Origin: Nitrososphaeraceae archaeon
GTDB taxonomy: Archaea > Thermoproteota > Nitrososphaeria > Nitrososphaerales > Nitrososphaeraceae
Direction of reading: 5' to 3'
NCBI GenBank assembly: GCA_025922735.1
Contig: JAICHI010000052.1
Coordinates: forward strand, 1 to 7,496
DNA length: 7,496 nucleotides
Shown piece by piece: positions 6,254 through 7,496 of the stretch. A program made the position numbers and the translations under genes. Positions within the stretch are counted from its first letter, which is position 1. The number at the start of each line of letters is the position of its first letter. The notes beneath the pieces are model-generated. The model searched no databases. It saw nothing but the letters and a program-made list of their open reading frames with translations, and was not told the DNA's origin.

Positions 6254-7341
6254 GCCTTGTTACTACATTCTCTCAGATACCGAAAAAAATGAGAGATGTA
6301 AGAACGTATGTTCCCTTTGCATCTGCAAGTCTTGCTTTTGTTGTGGGAGCAGTTATACTTGATTCCACGGATATTGATGTTGGTAGAGCATATACCATCA
6401 TGTTTAGAGGAGCCTTTGGATCTATTTTTGGAATCGGAGATGTGCTAGTAAAAACGATATCGCTCGTGTTAACAGGTCTCGCTGTCTCTGTTGCATTTAA
6501 ATGTAGACAGTGGAACATAGGCGCAGAGGGACAGCTCTACATGGGTGCCTTGGGTGGTACGCTTGTAGGCATTTCTTTGGTTGGCGCCGTGCCAGGTCTT
6601 GCGATTTTTTTGGTACTGCTTCTTAGCTTTGCGTTTGGCTCACTTTTTGCTCTAGTTCCTGCTATCCTTAAGGTCAAATTTGGAGTGAACGAGGTCATTT
6701 CCACGGTTCTTCTAAATTTTGTGGCAATACTTTTCATTTCATATTTACTTCATGGACCACTTAAGGCTCCCGGTTTTAACCCTTATTCACCTGAAATACA
6801 CGAAGCATCAGAGATGCCAATTGTCCTTCCTGGAACTCGTCTTCATGCTGGCATCTTCGTAGCTGTAGCTGCCACTGTCGGTGTATACTATTTATGGAAG
6901 ACCAAGATAGGTTTTGAAATTAAGAGCGTAGGTGCTAACAACAATGCAGCGCGCTATGCAGGAATGAACATTACAAAGAGCACCCTCGTTACATTTGTAA
7001 TTAGCGGCGGCTTGGCCGGACTGGCAGGGGGTTTGTTAGTGTCCGGTGTCCAGCATTTTCTGATCGAAGGCATCTCGCCTGGATATGGTTTCATCGCTGT
7101 GATAATAGCGCTGCTGGGAAGACAGCATCCAATTGGCGTAGCGGTAGTTGCATTCTTCTTTTCAGTTCTAATGACTGGCTCTGAAACGATGTATAGAAGC
7201 TTGAGCATACCAACGGCATTTGCTATGACTCTCCAAGCCCTTGTCCTAGTGTTTGTATTAGTAGGTCAATTATTTATCATTTGGTTGAATAAAAGACAGA
7301 CGAGGAGGCTCGATCAGAAGGAAAAATGGCTGGCGAAATAG
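6250..7341 (+). CDS. BMP-type ABC transporter permease 1 (YufP/NupP-like, BPD_transp_2 family)
   Basis: This 363-residue membrane protein carries the hallmarks of nucleoside/BMP importer permeases: [14 protein letters not shown] at 87-100, [12 protein letters not shown] at 145-156 and [15 protein letters not shown] at 226-240, followed by a glycine-rich helix (GGLAGLAGG, 253-261). Hydrophobic stretches suggest roughly eight to ten membrane helices, for example around 21-37, 66-83, 115-138, 149-167, 200-216, 246-266, 278-310 and 321-346. It ends in a basic cytoplasmic tail. The start GTG overlaps the ATPase stop by 4 bases (GTGA) and has a strong ribosome binding site. It should form the translocation channel with permease 2 and couple to the double ATPase. 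Length and motifs are normal for the family. The transported compound cannot be read from the sequence; the neighbouring carbamoyl-compound genes suggest a purine, ureide or similar nitrogenous solute. Confidence 0.93.
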   Translation: MSLVTTFSQIPKKMRDVRTYVPFASASLAFVVGAVILDSTDIDVGRAYTIMFRGAFGSIFGIGDVLVKTISLVLTGLAVSVAFKCRQWNIGAEGQLYMGALGGTLVGISLVGAVPGLAIFLVLLLSFAFGSLFALVPAILKVKFGVNEVISTVLLNFVAILFISYLLHGPLKAPGFNPYSPEIHEASEMPIVLPGTRLHAGIFVAVAATVGVYYLWKTKIGFEIKSVGANNNAARYAGMNITKSTLVTFVISGGLAGLAGGLLVSGVQHFLIEGISPGYGFIAVIIALLGRQHPIGVAVVAFFFSVLMTGSETMYRSLSIPTAFAMTLQALVLVFVLVGQLFIIWLNKRQTRRLDQKEKWLAK

Positions 7342-7496
7342 AAGCAATCATCATTGGTGTTCTTGCATCTGGAATTCGCTTGAGCACTCCAATACTTTTT
7401 GCTGCGCTAGGTGAAAGTATTGCAGAACGCTCTGGTGTCCTTAACTTAGGAATAGAAGGGATGATGCTAATTGGGGCATTTGCTGGATTTATGGGC
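7326..7496 (+). CDS. BMP-type ABC transporter permease 2 (YufQ/NupQ-like), N-terminal part
   Basis: ATG 7326 opens a frame that runs off the right edge (57 codons visible). After a short polar start and a hydrophobic stretch come [19 protein letters not shown] and [10 protein letters not shown] (residues 28-46 and 47-56), the diagnostic N-terminal motif of the second permease of BMP/nucleoside importers, in which E-R-x-G-V-x-N-L-G-x-E-G-M-M is conserved. The gene overlaps the end of permease 1 by 16 bases in another frame. AGAAGG (7316-7321) and GAGGAGG (7302-7308) lie upstream. It should pair with permease 1 to form the heterodimeric channel. Confidence 0.92.
   Translation, partial: MAGEIEAIIIGVLASGIRLSTPILFAALGESIAERSGVLNLGIEGMMLIGAFAGFMG

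Overview
The window reads as an archaeal chromosome fragment, moderately AT-rich, with Nitrososphaeria (Thaumarchaeota)-like organisms my best but low-confidence guess. Genes that open a transcription unit lack Shine-Dalgarno sites and have TATA-like A/T boxes upstream, while genes inside the transporter operon have clear GAGGAGG-type sites and overlapping stop/start codons. That mixture is common in archaea with leaderless first genes. No rRNA, tRNA, CRISPR array or insertion sequence is visible.

The layout is two divergent units around a 245-bp intergenic region (4323-4567). The minus-strand unit, read from right to left, holds an FdrA-type protein (2502-4322), a 67-residue stand-alone FdrA C-terminal module (2272-2475), and a DUF2877/YlbF protein (1240-2232). 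After a 195-bp gap comes a reading frame (1044 to beyond position 1) that begins as a carbamate kinase and then changes, in frame, into the C-terminal lobe of a BMP/PnrA-type substrate-binding protein. That frame then enters what looks like a second BMP domain at the window edge. The plus-strand unit encodes the matching BMP-type (nucleoside/purine family) ABC importer: a double-ATPase protein (4568-6253), permease 1 (6250-7341) and the start of permease 2 (7326 to the end).

FdrA, YlbE (DUF1116), YlbF (DUF2877) and a carbamate kinase form the last steps of anaerobic allantoin use in Escherichia coli (AllF, AllG, AllH, AllK). There the transcarbamylase splits oxamate-type carbamoyl compounds to carbamoyl phosphate, and carbamate kinase makes ATP from it. 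The simplest reading is a nitrogen- and energy-yielding module for a ureide, purine or related carbamoyl compound, with the divergent importer supplying the substrate. The DUF1116 subunit is not in the window, and the only carbamate kinase sequence present is an N-terminal half.

The points most worth a second look are the carbamate kinase/BMP chimera, the apparent tandem BMP arrangement after it, a perfect 11+2+11 bp palindrome overlapping the ATPase start codon, and the separated FdrA tail module.
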